Positions 8,051-15,825 of a DNA stretch of 64,000 bases are shown here, one piece after another (the stretch's first letter is position 1; each line of letters begins with the position of its first letter). Where the stretch lies: contig NZ_SLXQ01000009.1 in NCBI RefSeq assembly GCF_004340875.1, positions 124,001-188,000 of the forward strand. The letters run 5' to 3'. The translations under genes were made by a program, and so were the position numbers. Below the pieces are notes generated by a model, which was not told the DNA's origin, searched no databases, and saw only the letters and a list, made by a program, of their open reading frames with translations. Origin of the DNA: Tamaricihabitans halophyticus. GTDB taxonomy: Bacteria; Actinomycetota; Actinomycetes; Mycobacteriales; Pseudonocardiaceae.

Positions 8051-9025
8051 ATGGCTGCCCCATCTACCGCCCGTTCCGGCGCCGGCTTACCCGCCGAGCT
8101 CACCGAAGCGACCAGGGATGACACCGCGCTGCGCCGGTTCCTGCACGGACTGCCCGGCGTCGACCAGGTCGGCGTCGAACAGCGCGCCAGCGGGCTCGGC
8201 ACCCGCAGCATCAAGAAGGCCGCGAAACTCTGGGCCATTGACACGGCGATCAACATGGTCGATCTGACCACACTGGAGGGCGCGGACACCGAGGGCAAGG
8301 TCCGTGCGCTGTGCGCGAAGGCACGGCGGCCCGATCCGGAGCGCCCGGACACCCCACAGGTCGCCACGGTCTGCGTGTACCCGGACCTCGCCGAGGTCGC
8401 GGTCGACGCGCTTGCCGGCAGCGGCATCGGTGTGGCCAGCGTGGCCACCGCGTTTCCCGCCGGCAGGGCGAACAGGGCGGTCAAGCTCGCGGACACCGAA
8501 CTTGCCGTCTCCGCTGGTGCGTCCGAAGTGGATATGGTGATCGACAGGGGCGCGTTCCTCACCGGTCAGTACATGCGGGTTTTCGAGGAGATCCAGGCGG
8601 TCAAGGCGGCCTGCGGATCGGCGCATCTGAAGGTAATCCTGGAAACCGGGGAGCTGGCCACCTATGACAACGTGCGCAGGGCCTCCTGGCTCGCGCTACT
8701 CGCCGGTGGGGATTTCATCAAGACCTCGACCGGCAAGGTGTCCCCCGCGGCCACCCTGCCGGTGACTCACGTGATGCTGCAGGCAGTCCGCGACTGGTAC
8801 ACGGCGACCGGCGAGTTGCGCGGGGTCAAACCCGCGGGCGGTATCCGCGTCACGAAGGACGCGATCCGTTACCTGGTCACGGTACACGAGGTCGCCGGTC
8901 CGCAGTGGCTGACCGGTGAGCTGTTCCGGTTCGGCGCGTCCAGCCTGCTCAACGATCTCGTGTTGCAACGCCGCACACAGCTCGACGGTTACTACAGCGG
9001 TCCCGACTACGTAACGGTGGATTGA
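8051..9025 (+). CDS. deoC: Deoxyribose-phosphate aldolase
   Basis: A 324-residue class I aldolase splitting 2-deoxyribose-5-phosphate into acetaldehyde and glyceraldehyde-3-phosphate. The Schiff-base Lys is K224 in DFIKTSTGK; the second Lys is in VKPAGGIR, and SEVDMVIDRG is the other conserved block. The longer form (over 300 residues with an N-terminal extension) is usual in actinobacteria. A TAGACT box at 8038-8043 sits 7 nt from the ATG, a leaderless promoter pattern. The stop overlaps the start of the aldehyde dehydrogenase (TGATG). Together with deoA, add and cdd this completes deoxynucleoside catabolism; the acetaldehyde formed is the likely reason for the downstream ALDH genes. Confidence 0.95.
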   Translation: MAAPSTARSGAGLPAELTEATRDDTALRRFLHGLPGVDQVGVEQRASGLGTRSIKKAAKLWAIDTAINMVDLTTLEGADTEGKVRALCAKARRPDPERPDTPQVATVCVYPDLAEVAVDALAGSGIGVASVATAFPAGRANRAVKLADTELAVSAGASEVDMVIDRGAFLTGQYMRVFEEIQAVKAACGSAHLKVILETGELATYDNVRRASWLALLAGGDFIKTSTGKVSPAATLPVTHVMLQAVRDWYTATGELRGVKPAGGIRVTKDAIRYLVTVHEVAGPQWLTGELFRFGASSLLNDLVLQRRTQLDGYYSGPDYVTVD

Positions 9026-10476
9026 TGAGTTCCTCCCCTACCGAAAACCCGTGGGAGTACGCCCCGGCGCCGGAATCGCGGGATATCGCGAACCTCAAGC
9101 CCAGCTACCGGATGTTCGTTGACGGCGAGTTCGTCGAGGGCAACGGCGCGGGGCTGAAGACGATCAACCCGGCAACCGAGGAAGTGCTCGCCGAGGTGAG
9201 CACCGCGGATTCCTCCGATGTGGACACCGCGGTACGCGCGGCCCGGCGCGCGCAGGAGAAGGTCTGGCGCAAGATGCCGGGCACCGAGCGGGCGAAGTAC
9301 ATCTTCCGGATCGCCAGGATGATCGCCGAGCGCTCCCGCGAGCTTGCCGTACTCGAATCGCTGGACAACGGCAAACCGATCAAGGAGTCACGGGACTCCG
9401 ATATCCCCACGGCCGCCGCGCATTTCTTCTACCACGCGGGCTGGGCGGACAAACTGGACTACGCCGGACTCGGCCCGGATCCTCGCCCACTCGGGGTAGC
9501 AGGGCAGATCATCCCGTGGAATTTCCCGCTGCTCATGGCCGCGTGGAAGATCGCGCCGGCGCTGGCCTGCGGGAACACCGTCGTGCTCAAGCCAGCGGAG
9601 ACGACGCCGCTTACCGCGCTGGTGCTGGCGGAGATCTGCCAGCAGGCCGAACTACCCCCTGGCGTACTGAACATCCTGCCCGGCGACGGCACGGTGGGCA
9701 GCGAACTCGTCGCGCACGGCGGGCTGGACAAGGTCGCGTTCACCGGATCAACCGAGGTTGGCAAGCTCATCCAGCGCACGCTCGCTGGTACCGGGCGCCG
9801 GCTCACCCTGGAACTCGGTGGCAAGGCGGCGAACGTGGTCTTCGACGACGCGCCCATCGATCAAGCGGTAGAGGGCATCGTCAACGGGATCTTCTTCAAC
9901 CAGGGGCATGTCTGCTGCGCCGGATCCAGGTTGCTGGTGCAGGAATCGGTCGCCGAGGAAGTGCTCCACAAACTGCGGGCGCGCATCGCCACCCTGCGAC
10001 TCGGCGATCCGCTTGACAAGAACACCGACATCGGCGCGATCAACTCTGCCGAGCAGCTGGCCAAGATCCGCGAGCTGACCGCCGCCGGCGATACCGAAGG
10101 CGCAAGCAGGTGGACCAGCCCGTGCCCGCTGCCGGACAAGGGTTTCTTCTTCGCGCCCACGGTTTTCGCCGATGTCCAGCAGTCAATGCGGATCGCCCGC
10201 GAAGAGATCTTCGGCCCGGTGCTCTCGGTGCTGACCTTCCGTACCCCGGACGAAGCGGTGACCAAGGCGAACAACACGCCCTACGGGTTGTCAGCGGGTA
10301 TCTGGACGGACAAGGGTTCCCGAATTCTGTGGCTGGCCAACCGGATGCGCGCGGGCGTGGTGTGGGCGAACACCTTCAACCGCTTCGATCCGACCGCACC
10401 GTTTGGTGGTTACCAGGAATCCGGGTTCGGCCGCGAGGGCGGCAGGGCTGGCTTGGAGGCATACCTCGATGACTGA
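9025..10476 (+). CDS. NAD(P)-dependent aldehyde dehydrogenase (ALDH16-like catalytic half)
   Basis: A 483-residue enzyme with a complete catalytic set: oxyanion Asn in PWNFP (N166), general base Glu in LELGGK (E263), nucleophile Cys in GHVCCAGSR (C297) and the EEIFGPV block. It should oxidise an aldehyde to its acid. The ATG overlaps the deoC stop by 1 bp, and the next gene starts 8 bp before its own stop, so the three genes are translationally coupled. The obvious substrate in context is acetaldehyde released by DeoC. The pairing with a catalytically dead ALDH-like partner recalls the two-domain ALDH16 family. Confidence 0.92.
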   Translation: MSSSPTENPWEYAPAPESRDIANLKPSYRMFVDGEFVEGNGAGLKTINPATEEVLAEVSTADSSDVDTAVRAARRAQEKVWRKMPGTERAKYIFRIARMIAERSRELAVLESLDNGKPIKESRDSDIPTAAAHFFYHAGWADKLDYAGLGPDPRPLGVAGQIIPWNFPLLMAAWKIAPALACGNTVVLKPAETTPLTALVLAEICQQAELPPGVLNILPGDGTVGSELVAHGGLDKVAFTGSTEVGKLIQRTLAGTGRRLTLELGGKAANVVFDDAPIDQAVEGIVNGIFFNQGHVCCAGSRLLVQESVAEEVLHKLRARIATLRLGDPLDKNTDIGAINSAEQLAKIRELTAAGDTEGASRWTSPCPLPDKGFFFAPTVFADVQQSMRIAREEIFGPVLSVLTFRTPDEAVTKANNTPYGLSAGIWTDKGSRILWLANRMRAGVVWANTFNRFDPTAPFGGYQESGFGREGGRAGLEAYLDD

Positions 10477-11335
10477 TCGCATCGCTGTGGCGAAAACGTA
10501 CAAGTTGTATCTCGGCGGTGCGTTCCCGCGTTCCGAATCCGGCCGCACCTATGAGGTCACCGACGCTAGGGGCAAGTTCCTCGCGAACGCCGCGCAGGCT
10601 TCCCGCAAGGATGTCCGGGACGCGGTCGCGGCCGCCCGCAAGGCGTTCCCCGGCTGGTCCGGGGCGACCGCGTACAACCGGGGCCAGGTTCTGTACCGGG
10701 TGGCCGAAATGTTGCAGGGCCGGCGCGAGCAGTTCGTCGCCGAGGTCGCCGCGAGTGAGGGTCTGCCGGCCAAACGGGCACAGTCCACGGTAGACACCGC
10801 GATCGACAGGTGGGTCTGGTACGCGGGGTGGACCGACAAGATCGCGACCGTGCTCGGGTCGACCAACCCGGTCGCCGGACCCTACTTCTGTTTCACCGTG
10901 CCGGAACCGACCGGGGTGGTCGGTGTACTCGCGCCGCAGCAGTCCGCGCTGCTCGGCCTGGTAAGCGTGCTCGCGCCGGTACTCGCCGGCGGGAACACCG
11001 CGGTGGTACTGGCCAGCCAGGACCGCCCACTGCCGGCCGTCACGCTGTCCGAAGTGCTCGCCACCTCGGACCTGCCCGGCGGGGTGGCCAACATCCTGAC
11101 CGGGCGCACCGGCGAGCTGGCACCGTGGCTGGCCACCCATGCCGATGTGAACGCGCTCGACCTGTGCGGCTCGCCCGAATCGCAACGCGCTGACCTGGAA
11201 CGGGGCGCGGCGAATACGGTGAAACGGGTACTACCCGCGCCGGCGGGCGAACCCGAATGGACAAACCCGCCGGACATTCGGCGGCTACGCGGCTATCTTG
11301 AAGCCAAGACCGTGTGGCATCCGATGGGTACCTGA
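10469..11335 (+). CDS. Truncated ALDH-like protein lacking the catalytic residues (ALDH16 second-domain-like)
   Basis: A 288-residue protein that aligns with the first 250-290 residues of an aldehyde dehydrogenase: YKLYLGGAFPRSESGRTYEV, ASRKDVRDAVAAARKAF, and PTGVVGVLAPQQSALLGLV, where normal enzymes have PWNF. The oxyanion Asn is replaced by Gln, and the ELGGK and CCAGSR blocks are absent; the protein ends just after the NAD-binding part. A good ribosome binding site (GGAGG) precedes the ATG and the gene overlaps the active ALDH by 8 bp. The deletion is clean and the codon use normal, so it looks like a conserved pseudo-enzyme subunit rather than decay. It probably assembles with the upstream ALDH. 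Confidence 0.85.
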   Translation: MTDRIAVAKTYKLYLGGAFPRSESGRTYEVTDARGKFLANAAQASRKDVRDAVAAARKAFPGWSGATAYNRGQVLYRVAEMLQGRREQFVAEVAASEGLPAKRAQSTVDTAIDRWVWYAGWTDKIATVLGSTNPVAGPYFCFTVPEPTGVVGVLAPQQSALLGLVSVLAPVLAGGNTAVVLASQDRPLPAVTLSEVLATSDLPGGVANILTGRTGELAPWLATHADVNALDLCGSPESQRADLERGAANTVKRVLPAPAGEPEWTNPPDIRRLRGYLEAKTVWHPMGT

Positions 11336-11435
11336 GCTCACCCCGCCGGGTAGCCGGTAACCGCCACCGGTCGTCGTTGGGGCACACTACACCGCGTAAG
11401 CTGCGGGCGTTTGCGAACCATGACCGGGAGGTCAG

Positions 11436-12788
11436 ATGGCTGCCGACATCGTCCCGATCGAACTCGGCCTGCCGCAGGGTGACATGGTCACCCTCTGGGC
11501 ACCGCGTTGGCGGGAGGACGGTGAGGAGTGGGAAGCATTCCTCGGTGACGAGGACGCGCTGTACGGGTTCGCCGATGCGGCGCAGCTCGCGGCGTACGTG
11601 CGGACCGCCGAGGAACACGACCTCGTCGATCACCCCTCCTGGCATGTGGTGCCCGCGTTAACCGTGCCCGAGCTGATGCCGGACTCGGACCACCAGTTCG
11701 ACCTGGTTGGCGTACCCGAGCTGGTCGCCGATGAGCCGGACACCTGGACGCTCGGCGAGCTCGCCGAGATCGTCGCCATCACCCGCTCGCTCGCCGACGT
11801 CTGTGAACTGGAGACGGTGACCGAGATCCTGGACTCCGCCGAGGGTTTCGGGCTACTCGATCAGGGCAAACTGCCGTTCACCGGCCGGGAGGGACAGCGG
11901 CTGTGGACGAAGCTCGCCGAGGTCGTCGCGGAGCGCTGGGACGAACTGCTCGACGAGATCGACCAGATGGTCGCCACGCCCGATATCGACGAGACCGAGT
12001 TCGACAAGGCCAGTGAGGAACTGGCCGCCTTTACCGCCGAGGCGGCCGAAGGCGACGACGAGGACTCCGCTGACGACGACCTTGACCCGCTGGAAGACAC
12101 CAAGGACGGCGCGGCCAAAGGCGATACCGACAGCGCGGAAGCTGACGCCGATGGCGCTACGGATGACTCCGGCGCAGACGCTGCCGCTGACGAGAATTCA
12201 GCTGGCGAGGATTCAGCTGACGAGGAGCCGGTCGGCTTCTGGGGCGGCGTAGGGATCGACCCGATCAAGGTGATCACCAGCGGTGAGGAGTACTACACGC
12301 TGCGCTGCTACCTGGATGATCAGCCGATCTTCCTCGGCTCCGCGGGTTCGATCGACGCCTTCCGCTCGGCGAAAGCGCTTGCCAGGTATCTCGCCGAGCC
12401 TGGCGCCGGAACCGACAACGATCTCGCCGAGCTGTCCACATGGGACGAGGTGTTGAGCAGTGCGACCGCGGGCGAGCTGAGCATCGAGGTCGACGCGGAC
12501 AACACCTACGTGCTGCAGGGCATCGACGAGGACATCGCGGAGGGTCCGGATTCGATGGATCCGACTCAGCTTGACCTCGCGGTCGAGCTGCTGACCGATG
12601 CGGCGGACTGGGCGGACGAGGACGGGGTGCGCACCGCGCTGCGCAGCTCGGAGCCGCTTGGCTGGCTGGTGTCGTTCGTCGTCCGGCCGGACCCGCTGCG
12701 GCTCGCGCCGAGTGCGCCATTCACCGCGGAGCGGGACGCCTGGCGAACCCTGGTCGACGATTTCGAGCGCCGCCTCCGCACACACTGA
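11436..12788 (+). CDS. Conserved acidic actinobacterial protein (sometimes called primosomal protein)
   Basis: A 450-residue soluble, very acidic protein. Residues 1-200 hold a domain rich in Trp and acidic residues (MVTLWAPRWREDGEEWEAFLGDEDALYGF). Residues about 205-270 form a low-complexity linker of Asp, Glu, Ala and Ser. A second related-looking domain follows (FWGGVGIDPIKVI, then YTLRCYLDDQPIFLGSAGSIDAFRSAKALARYL). Both halves carry an F/L-G-x-x-x-x-L/I-x-x-F pattern, suggesting an internal duplication. A GGGAGGTCAG ribosome binding site precedes the ATG. Homologues in this group are often labelled primosomal protein, but nothing here shows a role in replication. Confidence 0.75.
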   Translation: MAADIVPIELGLPQGDMVTLWAPRWREDGEEWEAFLGDEDALYGFADAAQLAAYVRTAEEHDLVDHPSWHVVPALTVPELMPDSDHQFDLVGVPELVADEPDTWTLGELAEIVAITRSLADVCELETVTEILDSAEGFGLLDQGKLPFTGREGQRLWTKLAEVVAERWDELLDEIDQMVATPDIDETEFDKASEELAAFTAEAAEGDDEDSADDDLDPLEDTKDGAAKGDTDSAEADADGATDDSGADAAADENSAGEDSADEEPVGFWGGVGIDPIKVITSGEEYYTLRCYLDDQPIFLGSAGSIDAFRSAKALARYLAEPGAGTDNDLAELSTWDEVLSSATAGELSIEVDADNTYVLQGIDEDIAEGPDSMDPTQLDLAVELLTDAADWADEDGVRTALRSSEPLGWLVSFVVRPDPLRLAPSAPFTAERDAWRTLVDDFERRLRTH

Positions 12789-12826
12789 GCCCACCCAAAC
12801 CCATTCCGCCCACCCAGACCAATTCC

Positions 12827-13024
12827 GCGTTTAGCAGGCTCACTGTTGACCCCGGACTACGTTTAGCAGGCTCACCGTTGAGTCCTGGACGCGTTCAGCG
12901 GGCTGACCGTGGTACCGAGCGCCCGCAAGTAATTCGCGTTCAGCGGGCTAAACGTTGATCCACAAGCGCGTTCAGCGGGCTGAACGTTGAATTCTGGACG
13001 CGTTTAGCGGGCTAACCGTTGATT
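12827..13024 (+). repeat. Cluster of six copies of a dispersed palindromic repeat
   Basis: Six copies in the same orientation begin at 12827, 12859, 12891, 12936, 12968 and 13000, with irregular spacing. The consensus is GCGTTTAGCGGGCTAACCG followed by TTGAxT. The core GTTTAGC-GG-GCTAAAC is palindromic. Some copies have GTTCAGC, and the 12968 copy has the matching change GCTGAAC in the other arm, so the symmetry is kept. Related copies occur at 15803-15825, 35297-35386 and 45388-45413. All lie between genes or on stop codons. Confidence 0.9.
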
Positions 13025-13031
13025 TGGGGAG

Positions 13032-13211
13032 ATGGCTGTGACCAGCGAGATTTCTGATGCGCCTGCGGACGCGGCCGTCCCGAAAGTTGGCCGCGTCAGC
13101 AGGCGCACCGTGCACCCCGTACCCGCAAGCGGGTCAGGCTCTGCTCAGCGTCGCGGTCCAGCTCGGGCCCCGGGCTACCCCGATTCGGGTAAATACACCC
13201 GTTCGGCGTGA
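13032..13211 (+). CDS. Candidate small basic protein, 57-59 residues
   Basis: A short reading frame between the repeat cluster and add. ATG 13032 lies directly on GGGGAG, while GTG 13038 has that ribosome binding site at proper spacing, giving VTSEISDAPADAAVPK at the N-terminus. The C-terminal part is basic and Gly/Ser/Pro-rich (VGRVSRRTVHPVPASGSGS, ending SGKYTRSA). There is no membrane segment. I do not recognise it; evidence is limited to the ribosome binding site and an uninterrupted frame. Confidence 0.35.
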   Translation: MAVTSEISDAPADAAVPKVGRVSRRTVHPVPASGSGSAQRRGPARAPGYPDSGKYTRSA

Positions 13212-13250
13212 CAGGCAACGCTGACTGTGTCTAAACCTAAGGCATGCCAC

Positions 13251-13288
13251 TCAGCGGCTAGTGCGCACCCCTACGCAATAGCCGCTGA
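13251..13288 (-). terminator. Hairpin terminator after add
   Basis: Perfect 10-bp arms TCAGCGGCTA (13251-13260) and TAGCCGCTGA (13279-13288) lie 10 bp beyond the add stop codon. The stem continues inward as TGCG/CGCA after one mismatch. Read on the minus strand it is followed by a modest T-containing stretch. It could also stop transcription from the small plus-strand frame upstream. Confidence 0.65.
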
Positions 13289-13297
13289 CCTGCACAA

Positions 13298-14431
13298 TTA
13301 CGCAGACTCGCCAGCCTCACTCAGTATTCTGGCGTAGCCGGGCTTGATCACGTCATTGATCAGCGCCAGCCGCTCATCAAAACCAAGGAACGCGGACTTC
13401 ATCGCGTTCACGGTGAACCAGCGCAGGTCCGCCCAGCCGTAGCCGAAGTCCCGAACCAGCGCGGCCAGTTCACTGGAAACCGTACAACCACTCATCAACC
13501 GGTTGTCGGTGTTCACCGTGACCCGGAAGCGCAGCCGCGCAAGTAGCCCGATCGGATGAGATTCAATGGACTTGGCCGCCCCGGTCTGCACGTTGGACGA
13601 CGGGCACATCTCCAGCGGCACCCTGCGGTCGCGAACGTAGCTCGCCAGGCGACCGAGTTGCACCGAACCGTCCTCGGCGACCTTGATGTCATCGATGATC
13701 CGCACGCCATGGCCAAGCCGCTCGGCGCCACAGTGCTGAATCGCCTCCCAAATGGACGGCAGACCGAAGGCTTCGCCCGCATGGATGGTGAAATGCGCGT
13801 TGCTCTGCCGCAGGTACTCGAAGGCATCCAGGTTGCGGGTGGGCGGGAAACCAGCCTCGGGGCCAGCGATATCGAAACCAACCACGCCAACATCTCGATA
13901 ACGAACCGCTAACTCTGCGATCTCCATCGAGCGCGCGTTCTGCCGCATCGCGCACAGCAACGTGCCGACCCGGATCCGCGTACCCGCCCGCGCGGCGCGT
14001 TGCGCACCCTGCTCGAAACCCCGCTGCACCGCTTGCACCACGGCATCCAGGTCCAGCCCGCGCTCGCAGAACAACTCGGGGGCATACCGCACCTCCGCGT
14101 AGACCACCCCGTCCGCGGCGAGGTCCTCGGCGCATTCGGCCGCTACCCTGGTCAACGCTTCGGCGGTCTGCATGACACCGCAGGTATGCGCGAACGTCGT
14201 CAGATAGTCCTCGAGCGAACCGGAACTGGCGGTACGCGTGAACCACTCGCCCAGCTCGGCTGGATCGGTGCTGGGAAGCTCGGTATAGCCGCAGTCCTTG
14301 GCAAGTTCGATGATCGTCGCCGGGCGCAGCCCACCGTCGAGATGGTCGTGCAGCAGGACTTTGGGCGCTCGGCGGATGCTCTCGAGCGTCGGTTCCTCGT
14401 GGGATAGCTCAAGGAGTGGTTTAGGGCTCAT
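13298..14431 (-). CDS. add: Adenosine deaminase
   Basis: A 377-residue zinc enzyme converting (deoxy)adenosine to (deoxy)inosine. Metal ligands and catalytic residues are visible as HDHLDGG (28-34), HAGEAF, the ERLGHGVRI block and the [10 protein letters not shown] segment carrying the last Asp. Length is normal for the actinobacterial type. The gene is followed by a strong hairpin and transcribed away from the coiled-coil protein gene. It belongs functionally with the BMP-type nucleoside importer, cdd and deoA a few kilobases away, although it is a separate transcription unit. Confidence 0.96.
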   Translation of the reverse strand: MSPKPLLELSHEEPTLESIRRAPKVLLHDHLDGGLRPATIIELAKDCGYTELPSTDPAELGEWFTRTASSGSLEDYLTTFAHTCGVMQTAEALTRVAAECAEDLAADGVVYAEVRYAPELFCERGLDLDAVVQAVQRGFEQGAQRAARAGTRIRVGTLLCAMRQNARSMEIAELAVRYRDVGVVGFDIAGPEAGFPPTRNLDAFEYLRQSNAHFTIHAGEAFGLPSIWEAIQHCGAERLGHGVRIIDDIKVAEDGSVQLGRLASYVRDRRVPLEMCPSSNVQTGAAKSIESHPIGLLARLRFRVTVNTDNRLMSGCTVSSELAALVRDFGYGWADLRWFTVNAMKSAFLGFDERLALINDVIKPGYARILSEAGESA

Positions 14432-14635
14432 GGATACACGTTACCGGTAGTATCCCACCCACTCCGGTAGCGCCACGAACATCAATTTCACGCTCCGCAC
14501 CAGGGGATTCGCCTACACGGCCCAATGTTGATCAGGGATGGCGCAACGTAAATCGACGGGGGCGTTACTGGCGGCAGAGCGCAACTGGTTAGGCTGCGGC
14601 AAGTCTCCTCTTCCCCAGGACGAAGGCGCTGTGTC

Positions 14636-15706
14636 GTGAATCAAAACAACAACCACGTGATGGGCTTCGACCGGATGCGAAATATGCTCGTTCGAGCCGC
14701 GGAAATCCGGGAGAGCGAACAGCAACAGATCTTCGACACGCTCGATGACATCCACGCGAAGCTCTCGCCGCTCGAGTCGATCGGCGCGGTACGCAAGCGG
14801 CTGTCCGAGCTGCCGGACCGCACCGAGGTCAGTGTGCTCGCCGAACGGCTGGACGAGGCCATGGCGAAGCTCGAGGCGCAGGAAAACGCGCTGACCGCCG
14901 TCTCGCACGCCGTCGAGGCGATCGTGGACAAGCTGGCCAAGCCGTTCGCTCAGCTGGATGGCCGGCTGGACGGTGTCGCGGGCAAGTTCGAGGGTGTCGC
15001 CGGCCGGATGGACGGCCTCGAAGACAAGCTGCAGAGCATCCACCGCCGGTTGGACGAGCTGGATCTGCACCTGGACAAGCAGGACGGCCGGCTGGAAACA
15101 CTGCCGAGTGCGGTACACGGGCCGGTGCGCGAGCGGATCGAGGTCGCCGAGACCGGACTGCGCTCCCGGATCGACGACGTCGAGGAGAACAACCAGAACC
15201 AGCTGGACACCGCGAAGGCAGCGCTCAGCTCGGAACTGCGCGCTACCAAGGACGCGCTGGACAGCACCAGCAAGCTGGACGCGATCACCGACCGGCTGGA
15301 CAAGGTCACCGCTCGGCTGGACGAGATGGGCACTCGCCTGGACACCGTCGAGTCGAACGTCGGTTCGCAGATCGGCGAGCTGTCCGGTTCGGTGGACAAG
15401 GGCCTGTCCAAGGTGGAAAGCACGGTTGCCAACCGGCCGGACACCGACGCGGTCACCTCGCTGGTACAGAAGAGCAACGAGGAGTCCGAGCGCCGGATCG
15501 GCGAGCACCTGGACGAGGCGATGGCGACCTTCGGCGAACTGATGTTCGGCAGCGTCTCGCCAGGGCCCTCGCAGCCGGCCCCACCGCCGATGCCGCGCCA
15601 GGCCGCGCGGCGCACCAGGAGCAACTCGAACAAGTCGAAGAGCGGCGCCAAGTCCCGGTCCACGAGTGACTCGGACAGCGAGGACAGCAGCTCGGACAAC
15701 TCCTGA
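14636..15706 (+). CDS. Long coiled-coil protein with charged Ser-rich tail, function unknown
   Basis: A 356-residue soluble protein. Residues about 15-310 are nearly continuous amphipathic helix with heptads and a recurring R/K-L-D-x-V/L motif (AQLDGRLDGVAGKFEG, ITDRLDKVTARLDEMG). This is typical of rod-like proteins related to apolipophorin, SMC-like or cell-scaffold coiled coils. Residues about 315-356 form a Pro/Arg linker and a Lys-Ser then Asp-Ser tail ending DSEDSSSDNS. The GTG start yields MNQNNNHVMGFDRMRN. It stands alone and ends before a strong bidirectional terminator. A role in polar growth or chromosome organisation is possible but not shown. Confidence 0.7.
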   Translation: MNQNNNHVMGFDRMRNMLVRAAEIRESEQQQIFDTLDDIHAKLSPLESIGAVRKRLSELPDRTEVSVLAERLDEAMAKLEAQENALTAVSHAVEAIVDKLAKPFAQLDGRLDGVAGKFEGVAGRMDGLEDKLQSIHRRLDELDLHLDKQDGRLETLPSAVHGPVRERIEVAETGLRSRIDDVEENNQNQLDTAKAALSSELRATKDALDSTSKLDAITDRLDKVTARLDEMGTRLDTVESNVGSQIGELSGSVDKGLSKVESTVANRPDTDAVTSLVQKSNEESERRIGEHLDEAMATFGELMFGSVSPGPSQPAPPPMPRQAARRTRSNSNKSKSGAKSRSTSDSDSEDSSSDNS

Positions 15707-15712
15707 ATGCCC

Positions 15713-15730
15713 CTCGCCCGAAAGGGTGAG
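15713..15730 (+). terminator. Short GAAA-loop hairpin after the coiled-coil gene
   Basis: CTCGCCC (15713-15719) pairs with GGGTGAG (15724-15730) around a GAAA loop, with one G-U pair. It lies 7 bp after the stop codon. There is no U-tract, so it may act with the larger hairpin just downstream. Confidence 0.5.
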
Positions 15731-15747
15731 AACAGCGCCTGAATTCG

Positions 15748-15791
15748 ACGGCCGCGGGATGCTCCACACGTGGGGCGCATCCCGCGGCCGT
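15748..15791. terminator. Perfect 15-bp hairpin between convergent genes
   Basis: ACGGCCGCGGGATGC (15748-15762) pairs perfectly with GCATCCCGCGGCCGT (15777-15791) across a 14-nt loop. On the plus strand it is followed by CTACTTTTC. It lies between the coiled-coil gene and the convergent deoA gene and is the best candidate for a bidirectional terminator. Confidence 0.85.
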
Positions 15792-15802
15792 CTACTTTTC
15801 AG

Positions 15803-15825
15803 ACCACGGTCAGGCCGCTAAACGC
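15803..15825 (-). repeat. Copy of the dispersed palindromic repeat covering the deoA stop
   Basis: Read on the minus strand this is GCGTTTAGCGGCCTGACCG followed by TGGT, close to the copy at 12891. The TAG stop of deoA (15818-15820) is the TAG inside the repeat, so the protein ends Arg-Val just as the metallo-hydrolase at 44640 does. Confidence 0.75.

Noticed and set aside
12827-13024. Six regularly repeated units considered as a CRISPR array
   Set aside because: Gaps between units are short and irregular, the unit itself is palindromic and variable, single copies occur elsewhere, and there are no cas genes.
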